Under the pieces are notes generated by a model. It was given only the letters and a program-made list of their open reading frames with translations. It was not told where the DNA came from and did not search any database. A program made the translations under genes and the position numbers. Positions 15,528 through 24,118 of a stretch of DNA of 64,000 bases are shown here, one piece after another (positions within the stretch are counted from its first letter, which is position 1; every line of letters begins with the position of its first letter). The stretch comes from AC-51 sp963749895 (GTDB lineage Bacteria; Actinomycetota; UBA4738; HRBIN12): positions 186,001 through 250,000 of the forward strand of contig CAVVOG010000003.1 in NCBI GenBank assembly GCA_963749895.1, given 5' to 3'.

Positions 15528-16867
15528 GCGGCCCCACCGCATGGCTGTCCGGTCGGCGAACCGGGGCCGGCCGGGGTCCGGTCGCGACGCGGATCCCCCG
15601 GGTCGCGTTCTGTGGACCGGTCCCTCCGACGAAGACGGGGGTCGCCACCTACGACCGTGCGGTCCTCGACGGGCTCGAGCGGATCGGGTTCACGCGGGAG
15701 CTCCCGATCGACGTCGTGTGGCCGGTGTCTCAGCGGCACCTGACCGAGCTCCCCGCGTACGAGCTGGCGATCTACCAGATCGGCAACAACGTCGAGCACC
15801 ACCTCGACATCTACCGGACGGCATGGCACGTCCCCGGGCTCGTCGTCCTGCACGACCTCGCGCTCGACGACTTCGTGCGCGGGCTCCAGGCGACGAACGA
15901 CCCGCTCGGGACACAGGCGGTTCCGGAGGCCGGCGAGGCGAGGCGGAACCTCCGGTCGGTCGATGTTCGTCGCAACGAGCCGTTGCGCACCCCGTGGGCG
16001 GCTGCGATCGCGCGACGCGCCCGCGGGATCGTCGTGCACGCCGACTTCGGCCGTCGGTACCTGCAGGAGATGGGCTGCCGGACCCCGGTGTACGTCGTGC
16101 CGCACCCGCCGGTCGAGACCCCCGAGGCGATCGCCCGGGCGGCCGCGCGCGGCACGGCGCTCCGGGCCCGGGTCGAGGCGCAGGGATGCCGTCTGCTGGT
16201 CGTGGCACCTGGCGAGGTGAACGCCGCGAAGCGTCTCGAGACCGTCTTCGCGGCGATCGGCTCGCTGCCGCCCGACGTCCACCTCGCCGTCGTCGGACGA
16301 CCCGTGTCGACGTGGAGTATCGCCGAGGCGCGGGGGCGCCACGAGCTGGGGAACCGGCTCCACGTCGTCCTCGACGCCCCCGACGAGGACTTCCTCGGGT
16401 GGATCGCCGCGGCCGACGTCGTCGTGGACCTTCGACACCCGCACCGTGGCGAGGTGAGTGGGTCGCTCGCCCGCGCGATGCAGCTCGGTCGCCCCTCCAT
16501 CGTGTCGGCCACGGGGACCTACCTCGACGAGCCGGAAGGCACGGTCGTGACGATCGCCGCTGGCCCCGGCGACCCCGGGGAGCTCGCGGAACAGATCCAC
16601 CTCCTCGGCCAGGATGCGGGACTGCGGACCTCGATCGGAGAGCGGGCCCGTACGTACATGGAGGAGCTGAGAGCGAGCGACGCGACCGCGCACGGGTACG
16701 CGGACGCGATCCGCGCCACCCGGGCGATCCTCCGCGACACGACCGGCCCGACGATGGCGCGATGGGCGCGGTCGCTCGCGGACATCGGGGTGGGCCAGCA
16801 CGAGCTCGACCTCGGCTACGGGGTGCGGTACGCGAGGGCCCTCGAGAGCTTCAAGGGAACGCCATGA
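15524..16867 (+). CDS. Glycosyltransferase, GT4-like
   Basis: 447 residues. The N-terminal domain has VAFCGPVPPTKTGVATYDRAVLDGL, found in GT4-type transferases of actinobacterial polysaccharide loci. The C-terminal domain has VVAPGEVNAAKRLETVFAAI, FLGWIAAADVVVDLRHPHRGEVSGSLARAMQLGRPSIVS, matching the donor-sugar site. The start ATG overlaps the preceding stop (ATGA). The frame is open well upstream, but that stretch is the preceding gene in another frame. The donor is unknown. It is the last gene of its operon, with the exporter promoter following. Confidence 0.82.
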   Translation: MSGPTAWLSGRRTGAGRGPVATRIPRVAFCGPVPPTKTGVATYDRAVLDGLERIGFTRELPIDVVWPVSQRHLTELPAYELAIYQIGNNVEHHLDIYRTAWHVPGLVVLHDLALDDFVRGLQATNDPLGTQAVPEAGEARRNLRSVDVRRNEPLRTPWAAAIARRARGIVVHADFGRRYLQEMGCRTPVYVVPHPPVETPEAIARAAARGTALRARVEAQGCRLLVVAPGEVNAAKRLETVFAAIGSLPPDVHLAVVGRPVSTWSIAEARGRHELGNRLHVVLDAPDEDFLGWIAAADVVVDLRHPHRGEVSGSLARAMQLGRPSIVSATGTYLDEPEGTVVTIAAGPGDPGELAEQIHLLGQDAGLRTSIGERARTYMEELRASDATAHGYADAIRATRAILRDTTGPTMARWARSLADIGVGQHELDLGYGVRYARALESFKGTP

Positions 16868-16897
16868 ACCCTCGCGAAGGCGTCTGGGGACCCTTGC

Positions 16898-16903
16898 TAG
16901 ACT
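16898..16903 (+). promoter_or_regulatory. -10 box ahead of the wzm-wzt exporter genes
   Basis: TAGACT about 45 nt upstream of a GAGGAG Shine-Dalgarno sequence (16944-16949). It probably starts a leadered transcript for the exporter and the genes to about 21357. Confidence 0.45.
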
Positions 16904-16964
16904 CCCGCTGACCAGCGGGTTCGCGGCCCGCCGACCGTCCCTCGAGGAGTCAGCCATCGCCACC

Positions 16965-17864
16965 GTGACCGGGTTCACCGAGCGCACGTCCGAGCCGCCC
17001 CGGCTCAAGGTGCGCCCCCGGCTGGCGGAGCTGTGGATCTACCGCGAGATCCTCGCCAACCTCGTCCGCAAGGAACTGAAGGTGAAGTACACGGCCTCGG
17101 TCCTCGGCGCCGTGTGGTCGGTGCTGAACCCGCTCGTGTTCATGGGCGTCTTCTGGTTCGTCGCGAAGGTGTTCGGCGGCGGGCCCGACGACCTCCCGAT
17201 CTTCCTGCTCTGCGGGCTCCTCGCCTGGAACCTGTTCTCGGTGGCGCTGAGCAACGGGTCGCAAGCCGTGCTGTCGAACGCGAACATCGTCAAGAAGGTG
17301 TACTTCCCACGGGAGATCCTCCCGCTCGCCACGGTCGGGATCGCCCTGGTCGACTTCGTGCTGCAGTCGGCGGTGTTCCTCGTGTTCCTCGTCCTGCGGG
17401 CGATCGTGCTCCCCGACGCGGGGTTCCCGTTCGGCACGCTGTGGTTGTACCCGCTCGCGTTCGTGGCGCTGATGGTCTTCTCGACGGCGGTCGCCCTGTT
17501 GGTGTCGGCGATCAACGTGCGGTACCGCGATCTCCAGCATCTCATCGGGCTCGGGCTGCTCGTGTGGTTCTGGATGACCCCGATCGTCTACGCGCCGATG
17601 ATGGTCTACACGAACATCACGGCGTCCCTCGACGGCGGCGAGCTCCTGTGGCGGCTCTACCTGTTGAACCCGGTCGCGTGGATCGCGTTCGGCTTCCAGG
17701 GGGCGCTGTACGACTCGGCCGACGCGGCGGAGGTTCTCGCGCCGTTCGACCACGGCGAGCTGGCCCTGGGGCTCGCCGTCGTGATCGGGCTGTCGGTCCT
17801 GCTGCTCTACGCGTCCTGGCGTGTGTTCTTCAAGCTGTCGGGCGACTTCGCGGAGGAGCTGTGA
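16965..17864 (+). CDS. wzm: Polysaccharide ABC transporter permease (Wzm)
   Basis: 299 residues from GTG 16965, with six predicted transmembrane helices and the ABC-2 polysaccharide-exporter signature LKVKYTASVLGAVWSVLNPLVFM near the N terminus. It forms the channel that moves lipid-linked polysaccharide across the cytoplasmic membrane with Wzt. Start uncertainty: GAGGAG (16944-16949) is 15 nt from the GTG but 6 nt from an in-frame ATC at 16956, which would add three residues, so a non-canonical start is possible. Its stop overlaps the wzt start (GTGA). Confidence 0.9.
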   Translation: MTGFTERTSEPPRLKVRPRLAELWIYREILANLVRKELKVKYTASVLGAVWSVLNPLVFMGVFWFVAKVFGGGPDDLPIFLLCGLLAWNLFSVALSNGSQAVLSNANIVKKVYFPREILPLATVGIALVDFVLQSAVFLVFLVLRAIVLPDAGFPFGTLWLYPLAFVALMVFSTAVALLVSAINVRYRDLQHLIGLGLLVWFWMTPIVYAPMMVYTNITASLDGGELLWRLYLLNPVAWIAFGFQGALYDSADAAEVLAPFDHGELALGLAVVIGLSVLLLYASWRVFFKLSGDFAEEL

Positions 17865-19039
17865 GCGGCACCGCGATCGAGGTCGCCGGCGTCTCCAAGC
17901 GCTTCCGCATCTACCGGGAGAAGCCGATGTCCCTCAAGGCCCGCCTGTTGGCGGGCCGGATCCGAGCCGAGGACTTCTGGGCGCTGCGGGACGTGACCTT
18001 CGACGTGGCCACCGGTGAGTCCTTCGCGCTGATCGGCCACAACGGATCGGGGAAGAGCACCCTGCTGAAGGTGATCGCCGGGATCCTCCGGCCCACCGAG
18101 GGTCTCGTGCGCCAGAAGGGAAGGATCGCGGCGCTCCTCGAGCTGGGGGCCGGGTTCCACATGGAGCTGACCGGCCGCGAGAACGTCTACCTGAACGCCG
18201 CGTTCCTGGGGCTGTCGAGGAAGGAGACCGATCGGGTCTACGACGATGTCGTCGCCTTCGCCGAGCTCGAGGACTTCATGGAGACCCAGGTGAAGTTCTA
18301 CTCCTCGGGGATGCTCGTTCGGCTGGGCTTCGCGTGCGCGATCCACGTCGATCCCGAGATCCTGTTGATCGACGAGGTCCTCGCGGTCGGGGACGAGGCG
18401 TTCCAGGCGAAGTGCCTGGACCGTGTCCGCTGGTTCCAGAAGGAGGGCCGGACGATCATCCTCGTCACGCACGCGCTGGACCTGGTCCGGCAGATCTGCG
18501 ACCAGGCCGTGATGCTCGACCACGGGTCGGTGCACGCGATCGGTGCGCCCGACGACGTCGTGCGTGAGATGCGGATGACGATCCTGCACCGCGATCTCGC
18601 CTACGCCCACGAAGAGGGCTCGAAGGAGGTCGAGATCGTCGGGGTCAGCCTGCAGCGTGGCGACTCGCCGATCGAGGGTTCGCTGCATCCGGGCGACGTG
18701 CTGACGCTCGAGATCGAGCTTCAGGCCCACGAGGTGGTCGACGACCCCGTCGTGTCGTTCGCGCTGCACGACGGGACCAACAACTTCGTCTTCGGCGGGG
18801 ACACCGCCCGCGAGCGCATCGGGTTCGGCGCCCCGAACGGGAGCCGCCGGATCAGGTTCGACGTGGGACCCCTGCCGTTCACCGGCGGCAAGTACTGGGT
18901 CACGCTCGGGGTCCACTCGCGGGACAACCAGCGCGTCTACCACGTGCAGGACCAGCGGTACTCGTTCGACGTGACGCAGACCGAGGACCGTCGCGACCAG
19001 CTCTTCATGCCGGTGCGCGCCACGGTGGAGGGACCGTGA
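17861..19039 (+). CDS. wzt: Polysaccharide ABC transporter ATPase with C-terminal binding domain (Wzt)
   Basis: 392 residues. The ATPase domain has IGHNGSGKSTLLKVIAG (Walker A), FYSSGMLVRLGFA (signature, variant of LSGGQ as usual for Wzt) and ILLIDEVLAVGD (Walker B). Residues ~250-392 form a beta-rich domain (FALHDGTNNFVFGGDT, YWVTLGVHSRDNQRVYH) like the C-terminal carbohydrate-binding domain of Wzt proteins that recognise a capped O-antigen. This suggests that the exported glycan carries a terminal modification read by this protein. GTG start coupled to wzm. Confidence 0.9.
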   Translation: MSGTAIEVAGVSKRFRIYREKPMSLKARLLAGRIRAEDFWALRDVTFDVATGESFALIGHNGSGKSTLLKVIAGILRPTEGLVRQKGRIAALLELGAGFHMELTGRENVYLNAAFLGLSRKETDRVYDDVVAFAELEDFMETQVKFYSSGMLVRLGFACAIHVDPEILLIDEVLAVGDEAFQAKCLDRVRWFQKEGRTIILVTHALDLVRQICDQAVMLDHGSVHAIGAPDDVVREMRMTILHRDLAYAHEEGSKEVEIVGVSLQRGDSPIEGSLHPGDVLTLEIELQAHEVVDDPVVSFALHDGTNNFVFGGDTARERIGFGAPNGSRRIRFDVGPLPFTGGKYWVTLGVHSRDNQRVYHVQDQRYSFDVTQTEDRRDQLFMPVRATVEGP

Positions 19040-19040
19040 C

Positions 19041-19466
19041 GTGGAGCCCGTACAGCCGATCACCGCGACCACGAAGGAGACCACGCGCCCGATGCTGATC
19101 GCCCTGATCCTCCTGTCCGTGGGGCTCGCCGCCGTCGCCCAGCTCACGCTGAAGGCGGGGATGAACCGGGTCACCGAGTCGAACGGCACCGCGACCCTCA
19201 CGGGCGACTCACTGAAGGCGATCGCCGCCAACCCGGTCGTGTGGGCCGGGCTCGCCCTCTTCGGGTTGTCGGCGCTGGCGTGGTTGTTCGTCCTGTCGCG
19301 GACGTCGTTGTCGTTCGCGTACCCGTTCGCGTCGCTCACGTACCTGTTGATCGTCCTGGTCGACCGGTTCGTGTTCCACGAGGAGATCCCGCCGGCGCGC
19401 TGGGCCGGCGTCGCGCTGATCATGGCCGGGATCGTGCTGGTCGCCCGGACCGCCCCCGACGCATGA
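19041..19466 (+). CDS. Small EamA/SMR-like four-helix membrane protein
   Basis: 141 residues with four transmembrane helices: MLIALILLSVGLAAVAQLTLKAGM, VVWAGLALFGLSALAWLFVLS, FAYPFASLTYLLIVLVDRF, WAGVALIMAGIVLVA. This is the size and layout of SMR/ArnE-ArnF-type proteins that flip undecaprenyl-phosphate sugars or small substrates. Placement between wzt and a rhamnosyltransferase favours a lipid-linked sugar flippase subunit over drug efflux, but this is inference. The start could be GTG 19041 (3 nt after the wzt stop) or ATG 19092, which follows AAGGAG at 19074 and gives a more typical N terminus. Confidence 0.75.
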   Translation: MEPVQPITATTKETTRPMLIALILLSVGLAAVAQLTLKAGMNRVTESNGTATLTGDSLKAIAANPVVWAGLALFGLSALAWLFVLSRTSLSFAYPFASLTYLLIVLVDRFVFHEEIPPARWAGVALIMAGIVLVARTAPDA

Positions 19467-20341
19467 GTCCGCCGACGGCCCTCGTCGCCGTCGTGATCGT
19501 GAACTTCAACACCGGCGAGTATCTGACGCGGTGCCTCGCGTCGCTGTCGCCGTTCCAGGCCGACGGTTCGATCGAGGTGGTCGTGATCGACAACGCGTCT
19601 GGCGACGGCTCGGCGCGGGCGGCGGTCACCGCCCATCCGTGGGTTCGGCTGATCGAGAACCCGACGAACGAGTACCTCTCGCCGGCGTGGAACCGTGGCG
19701 CCCGGGACACGACGGCACCGTTCCTGCTCTTCCTGAACCCCGACACCGAGTGGTGGATGGGCTCTCCCGCCGATCTCGCGGAGGTCGCTCGCATGTACCC
19801 GAACACGGGCATCGTCGGGCCGATGATCCGCGACCCGGATGGTCGGCCCTTCGCGAGCGGACGGAAGTTCCCCAGCGTCGCCGACGCCGTCGGGCATGCG
19901 TTCGTGTCCCCGTTCACCCGTGACAACCCGTGGACCCGGCGCTACGAGATGGAGGGATGGGACCGCACGACCGATCGCGTCGTGGACTGGGTCAGCGGGG
20001 CGTGCATGTTGATGCCGCGGGAGGCGTTCGAGGCGGTCGGGGGCTTCGACGAGGCGTTCCCCCTGTACGCGGAGGAGCTCGATGTCGCGACCCGGTTGCG
20101 CGACGCCGGCCGGACCGTCCGGTTCACCCCGACCGTCGAGGTGCTGCACGAGGTCGGCGTGTCGACCGGCGGTGACCGTCGCCCGCACCGGCTCGTCGTG
20201 ATGCATTCGAGCAGCCTGTACCGTTATTACGCGAAGCACCGGGCTGATGGGTGGCGTCGCCTCACCCTGCCGCTCGCCTGGGTGGCGCTGCGACTGCGCG
20301 CCGAGATCGCCTGGCTCCGAGGGAGGGTGACGAACCGATGA
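19463..20341 (+). CDS. Glycosyltransferase GT2, rhamnosyltransferase-like (WbbL type)
   Basis: 292 residues of GT-A fold. VAVVIVNFNTGEYLTRCLASL and VVVIDNASGDGS form the nucleotide site; FLNPDTEWW carries the DxD-like metal motif; WVSGACMLMPREAFEAVGGFDEAFPLYAEELDVATRLRDAG is characteristic of the WbbL rhamnosyltransferase branch. It probably transfers rhamnose from dTDP-rhamnose to a polyprenyl-linked acceptor, consistent with the rml genes upstream and with WbbL1 (Rv3265c) at the matching position in mycobacteria. The starts and stops overlap its neighbours by 4 nt (ATGA at both ends). Confidence 0.88.
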   Translation: MSPPTALVAVVIVNFNTGEYLTRCLASLSPFQADGSIEVVVIDNASGDGSARAAVTAHPWVRLIENPTNEYLSPAWNRGARDTTAPFLLFLNPDTEWWMGSPADLAEVARMYPNTGIVGPMIRDPDGRPFASGRKFPSVADAVGHAFVSPFTRDNPWTRRYEMEGWDRTTDRVVDWVSGACMLMPREAFEAVGGFDEAFPLYAEELDVATRLRDAGRTVRFTPTVEVLHEVGVSTGGDRRPHRLVVMHSSSLYRYYAKHRADGWRRLTLPLAWVALRLRAEIAWLRGRVTNR

Positions 20342-21357
20342 AGGCCGTCGTGCTGGTGGGGGGCGAAGGGACGCGGATGCGTCCGCTGACGGAGACCACG
20401 CCGAAGCCGTTGATCCCGCTGGTCGACCGGCCGGGGCTGGACCACGTCCTCGACCATCTCGCCCGACACGGTGTCCACGAGGTCGTCCTGTCGTCGCCCT
20501 ACCTCGAGCAGACGTTCCATCCCTTCATCGAGTCGCGTCACGGTGACCCCACGATCACCTGGATCACCGAGACCGAGCCGCTGGGCACGGGCGGTGCGAT
20601 CGTCAACGCGCTCGACGCCCTGGACGACGAGCCGTTCTACGCCCTGAACGGCGACATCCTGACCGACCTCGACCTGACCGCGATGCTGGCCCGCCACCGC
20701 GAGGCCGGTGCCTCGGTGTCGATCGCGCTGCACCACGTCGACGACGCGCGCGCGTTCGGTCTGGTGATCACCGACGACGCCGGCCGCGTTCGGGAGTTCC
20801 GCGAGAAGCCCGACGATCCGATCCCCGGAGACGTGAACGCCGGCACGTACCTGCTGGACCCCGCGGTGCTCCGCGGATGGGTGCCCGACCGCTCGATCTC
20901 GATCGAACGCGAGATCTTCCCCGCGGTGATCGAGGCGGGTCACTCGGTCGTGGGCTTCCTCGCCGACGCCTACTGGATGGACCTGGGGACCCCCGAGAAG
21001 TACCTCCAGGCGCACTTCGACCTGCTCGAAGGCAAGGTGCGCGGCGTGTCGTACCCGGCGCCGTGGATCGCGGCGAACGCCGACGTCGACCTGCTTGCCC
21101 GGCTCGGTCGGTGGGTTGCGGTCGGCGCCGAGGCCAGGATCGGGCCCGACGCCGAGATCGACGATTCCGTCGTGCACCCCGGTGCATCCGTCGGCGGCGG
21201 CGCGAGGGTGCGGGGAACCGTGGTCGGGCCCGGCGCCCACGTTGGCGCGGGCGCCACGCTCGAGGGATGCGTCCTGGGCGCGGGCGCCCGGGTCGCCGAC
21301 GGGCTGACGCTGAGCGACGTGAAGGTCGCGACCGATGCCGAGGCGTTGGCGGGCTGA
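20338..21357 (+). CDS. NDP-sugar pyrophosphorylase (mannose-1-phosphate guanylyltransferase type)
   Basis: 339 residues. MKAVVLVGGEGTRMRPLT is the nucleotide-binding loop; TPKPLIPLVDRPGLDHVLDHL, YALNGDIL, EFREKPDDP and MDLGTPEKYLQAH follow. The C-terminal ~90 residues form a left-handed beta-helix of hexapeptide repeats. Its order next to a WbbL-type transferase matches Rv3265c/Rv3264c (ManC/RmlA2). The manB (37573) and SIS isomerase (39104) genes in the window would supply mannose-1-phosphate, so a GDP-mannose-forming role is favoured; a glucose-1-phosphate substrate cannot be excluded. Confidence 0.82.
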   Translation: MKAVVLVGGEGTRMRPLTETTPKPLIPLVDRPGLDHVLDHLARHGVHEVVLSSPYLEQTFHPFIESRHGDPTITWITETEPLGTGGAIVNALDALDDEPFYALNGDILTDLDLTAMLARHREAGASVSIALHHVDDARAFGLVITDDAGRVREFREKPDDPIPGDVNAGTYLLDPAVLRGWVPDRSISIEREIFPAVIEAGHSVVGFLADAYWMDLGTPEKYLQAHFDLLEGKVRGVSYPAPWIAANADVDLLARLGRWVAVGAEARIGPDAEIDDSVVHPGASVGGGARVRGTVVGPGAHVGAGATLEGCVLGAGARVADGLTLSDVKVATDAEALAG

Positions 21358-21430
21358 GGGTCGGGACTCAACCAGCTCCGTGGGCCGGCCGATGGTGAGG
21401 AGGTCGGGAGCCCGAAGGGGCCCCAGGGGG

Positions 21431-23224
21431 ATGGATCACCGAACGATGCGCCGATCGATCACGCTCACGCTCGCGGTCACGCTCGTGGCCGCGCTCGGCA
21501 CCCTGGCACCGGCGGGTCAGCCGCCCGTGCGTGCCGCCTCGACGTTCACCTTCTTCGGCTCGGGCTACGGGCACGGGATCGGGATGTCCCAGTGGGGGGC
21601 GTTCGGGCTCGCCAAGATGGGCTGGAGCCACCAACGGATCGTGAAGCACTTCTACCGGGGGACCCGGGTCGAGCGCGTCGACACCCTGCCCGCGTCGATC
21701 CGCATCGGGCTCACGACCGGCCGCGACGTGATCCACCTCACCGCGCGCGGCGGCCCCGTGCGCATATGGGAGGACCGCCCGGCCCGCGGGGTCCTCGCCG
21801 GGAGGATCCCCGACGGTCAGACCTGGACCGTCTCTGCGAAGGACGGCAGCTACGCGATCCGTGATGCCTCGGGGGCCTTGGTCGGGCGCCGGTGGGGCTC
21901 CCCGTCGGTCCACCTGTACGTGACCTACACGGACGCCGGCTCCCGGGTATTCGTCCCGGAGGCCGACGCGATCTGGTACGACGGGTTCTCGTACAACCGC
22001 GGGATGCTCGAGTTCAACCTGACCTCCTGCGGCGATGCGAACGGATGCTCCGAGCGGTTGATCGCTCGCCTCGGTCTCGAGGAGTACCTCTACGGCCTGG
22101 GCGAGGTGCCCGCGTCGTGGCCGACCGAGACGCTGGAGGCGCAGGTCGTGGCGGCTCGGTCGTTCGCCGTCGCCACGATGCGCCGGGGCGGCCTGCGATC
22201 GGACTGCAACTGCCACCTGAGCGACGGCGCCGGCGACCAGGTGTACATCGGCGCGAACCGCGAGCTGGGAAGCTCGGGTGACCGGTGGGTCCGTGCCGTG
22301 AACGCCACGCGGTCGCAGGTCGCCACCTACCAAGGCGCCGTGATCCAGGCCTTCTACGCCGCATCAGACGGCGGGCACTCGGAGAACGTGGAGAACGCCT
22401 GGCACGGAGGGAACGACGCCTACGCGATCCCATGGCTCCGCGGTGTCTGCGATCCGGGTGAGTCCACGAGCGAGAACCCGTGGGACGACTGGACCCGGTC
22501 GTTCGACGCCGGCACGCTCACGTCGCGCCTGGCCTCGTCGACGGGCTCGATCGGGACCGTGACGTCGTTCGGGAAGATCCAGCGAGCGCCGTCGGGGCGG
22601 ATCCTCACGATCGTGGTCAGGGGCTCGTCGGGCAGCCGAACGATCACCGGGAACCAGCTCCAGGCGGGACTCGGTCTCCCCGATGACCGGGTCTGGATCA
22701 ACACGGACCGGACGATCACGGGGCCGCTGCGCGAGACCTACGACTCGCTGATGTGTGCGCCGGGCCTGCCCGTGTCAGCGGTGACGTCCGTGCCCGGCGG
22801 CGTCCAGCAGCTGTACGCGAGGGGCGGTCTCTACCGCAACGGGAGCGCGGGGCTCACCGTGTACCTGCGTGGCGCGCTCGATCGTGAGTACCGGGCCGTC
22901 GATGCGGGCAAGGGACCCCTGGGGGTGCCGGTGGGCGACGTCCGGACGCTGGGCGCGATCGCTCCCGGGACGACGTTGACCTGCACGAACTGCCGCCGGG
23001 TCGATTTCGTGGGCGGGCGCATCTTCTTCAAGGCGGGGCTTGGCGCGAACGCGCTGTGGGGTCGCGTGCTCGAGACCTTCCTCGCGAACGGTGGCGTCAG
23101 CGGATCCCTCGGCTACCCGGAGACACGCGTGCGCAAGATCGCGGGCGGCGGCACGCGGGCCCGGTTCGAGGCGGGGGCGATCCGCTGTCCGCGTGGCGAG
23201 CCGTGCCAGGTGGTCGTCGGCTGA
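21431..23224 (+). CDS. SpoIID/LytB domain protein with LGFP-like repeats
   Basis: 597 residues with a signal peptide (about 1-35, ITLTLAVTLVAALGTLAPA...VRAAS). FFGSGYGHGIGMSQWGAFGLAK is the SpoIID/LytB signature, and the central domain has VPASWPTETLEAQVVAARSFAV and YYAASDGGHSENVENAW-type motifs. C-terminal segments GPLGVPVGDVR and GVSGSLGYPETRVR resemble LGFP repeats that bind the cell envelope. SpoIID proteins are lytic transglycosylases or amidase activators acting on peptidoglycan. Many cysteines (CNC, CTNC) suggest disulfides. Start ATG 21431 is preferred; ATG 21446 is possible. Confidence 0.85.
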   Translation: MDHRTMRRSITLTLAVTLVAALGTLAPAGQPPVRAASTFTFFGSGYGHGIGMSQWGAFGLAKMGWSHQRIVKHFYRGTRVERVDTLPASIRIGLTTGRDVIHLTARGGPVRIWEDRPARGVLAGRIPDGQTWTVSAKDGSYAIRDASGALVGRRWGSPSVHLYVTYTDAGSRVFVPEADAIWYDGFSYNRGMLEFNLTSCGDANGCSERLIARLGLEEYLYGLGEVPASWPTETLEAQVVAARSFAVATMRRGGLRSDCNCHLSDGAGDQVYIGANRELGSSGDRWVRAVNATRSQVATYQGAVIQAFYAASDGGHSENVENAWHGGNDAYAIPWLRGVCDPGESTSENPWDDWTRSFDAGTLTSRLASSTGSIGTVTSFGKIQRAPSGRILTIVVRGSSGSRTITGNQLQAGLGLPDDRVWINTDRTITGPLRETYDSLMCAPGLPVSAVTSVPGGVQQLYARGGLYRNGSAGLTVYLRGALDREYRAVDAGKGPLGVPVGDVRTLGAIAPGTTLTCTNCRRVDFVGGRIFFKAGLGANALWGRVLETFLANGGVSGSLGYPETRVRKIAGGGTRARFEAGAIRCPRGEPCQVVVG

Positions 23225-23230
23225 CGGGGC

Positions 23231-23953
23231 TCAGCCGTCGGCAGCCGCACTCGGGAACCCGGTCGGCACGGGGTCGGGCAGGTCGTCCTCGGTGCCGAAC
23301 GTCACGACGACCGCCGACGTGTCTTCGAGGACGACGGCGCGTGGATCCCCCGTCGTCTCTTCCCCCCCGGAGAACACGCGCACCTGCGCGTCCGCGCTCC
23401 GGCAGTGGCCTCCGAGGCAGTCGGCGTCCAGGCGCACGCCCCAGACGTCGAACGCCTGCCCCAGCGTGAAGTCCTGCACGGCGGCGGACTCGACGTGAAG
23501 GGTCCCTAGCTCGTCGTGGGTGTGCAGCGGCGAGATGGCGCTGGCGGAGATCCCGAGGTTCGTCGGCACGGTGACGGCCTCGCCGTCCACGTAGACGTAC
23601 AGCGGGACGTGCAGGTGCTGGGCCACGCCCTCCGCCGGCAGATCCAGCTCGTTCAGGCGGGCGGCCAGCTCGTCGGTGTTCGCTGGCCACGGCGCCTCGG
23701 TCAGCAGCATGCCGGGGAGCTCGCCGGTGGCGCCGTCCGTGGACGATGCGTCGCCGTCGCCGTCGGCTGTGAGGGCGACCACCGCGACGAGCCCGACCAC
23801 GACGATGGCACCGACGACGAGTCCGATCGTGCGGGTCCGCCGCCGCGCGGCCGCCTGCGCCTGGATCGTCTCGCGCTCGAGCCGCGACCGCTCCTTGCGC
23901 TCGGCCTTCGTCGGCCGGCGGCCTTCGGAGCCTGCCCCTCGCTCGTTCCCCAC
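23231..23953 (-). CDS. Single-pass membrane protein with conserved extracytoplasmic domain
   Basis: 240 residues from GTG 23953, which has an upstream GGAGG. The first 50 residues are highly charged (KAERKERSRLERETIQAQAAARRR), then one transmembrane helix (about 45-65, IGLVVGAIVVVGLVAVVAL). The external domain has HLHVPLYVYVDGE..VPTNLGI, ISPLHTHDELGTLHVES and FTLGQAFDVWGV. This His-rich block recurs in uncharacterised actinobacterial proteins, often near thiol-redox proteins. A pair of cysteines (CLGGHC) could bind metal or form a disulfide. Function unknown. It is convergent with the SpoIID gene. Confidence 0.72.
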   Translation of the reverse strand: MGNERGAGSEGRRPTKAERKERSRLERETIQAQAAARRRTRTIGLVVGAIVVVGLVAVVALTADGDGDASSTDGATGELPGMLLTEAPWPANTDELAARLNELDLPAEGVAQHLHVPLYVYVDGEAVTVPTNLGISASAISPLHTHDELGTLHVESAAVQDFTLGQAFDVWGVRLDADCLGGHCRSADAQVRVFSGGEETTGDPRAVVLEDTSAVVVTFGTEDDLPDPVPTGFPSAAADG

Positions 23954-24030
23954 CGTGTTCGTTCCTCCGCGTCGGTCCGGTGCCGGATCACCCAGGGTAG
24001 CCGACCGTTCGGGTTCCGCCGAGGCGCGTC

Positions 24031-24059
24031 TTGCGGGCACCCCCGGTGCTGCCTATGCT
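24031..24059 (+). promoter_or_regulatory. Sigma-70-type promoter of purine permease gene
   Basis: TTGCGG (24031-24036) and TATGCT (24054-24059) with a 17-bp spacer, one of the few promoters here with a recognisable -35. The leader runs about 52 nt to ATG 24119. Confidence 0.6.
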
Positions 24060-24118
24060 CGGCGCGCCTTCCCCGCAGCGGATGCCGGCGCCTCGCCGGC
24101 CGGACGAAGGGGTGGTGG

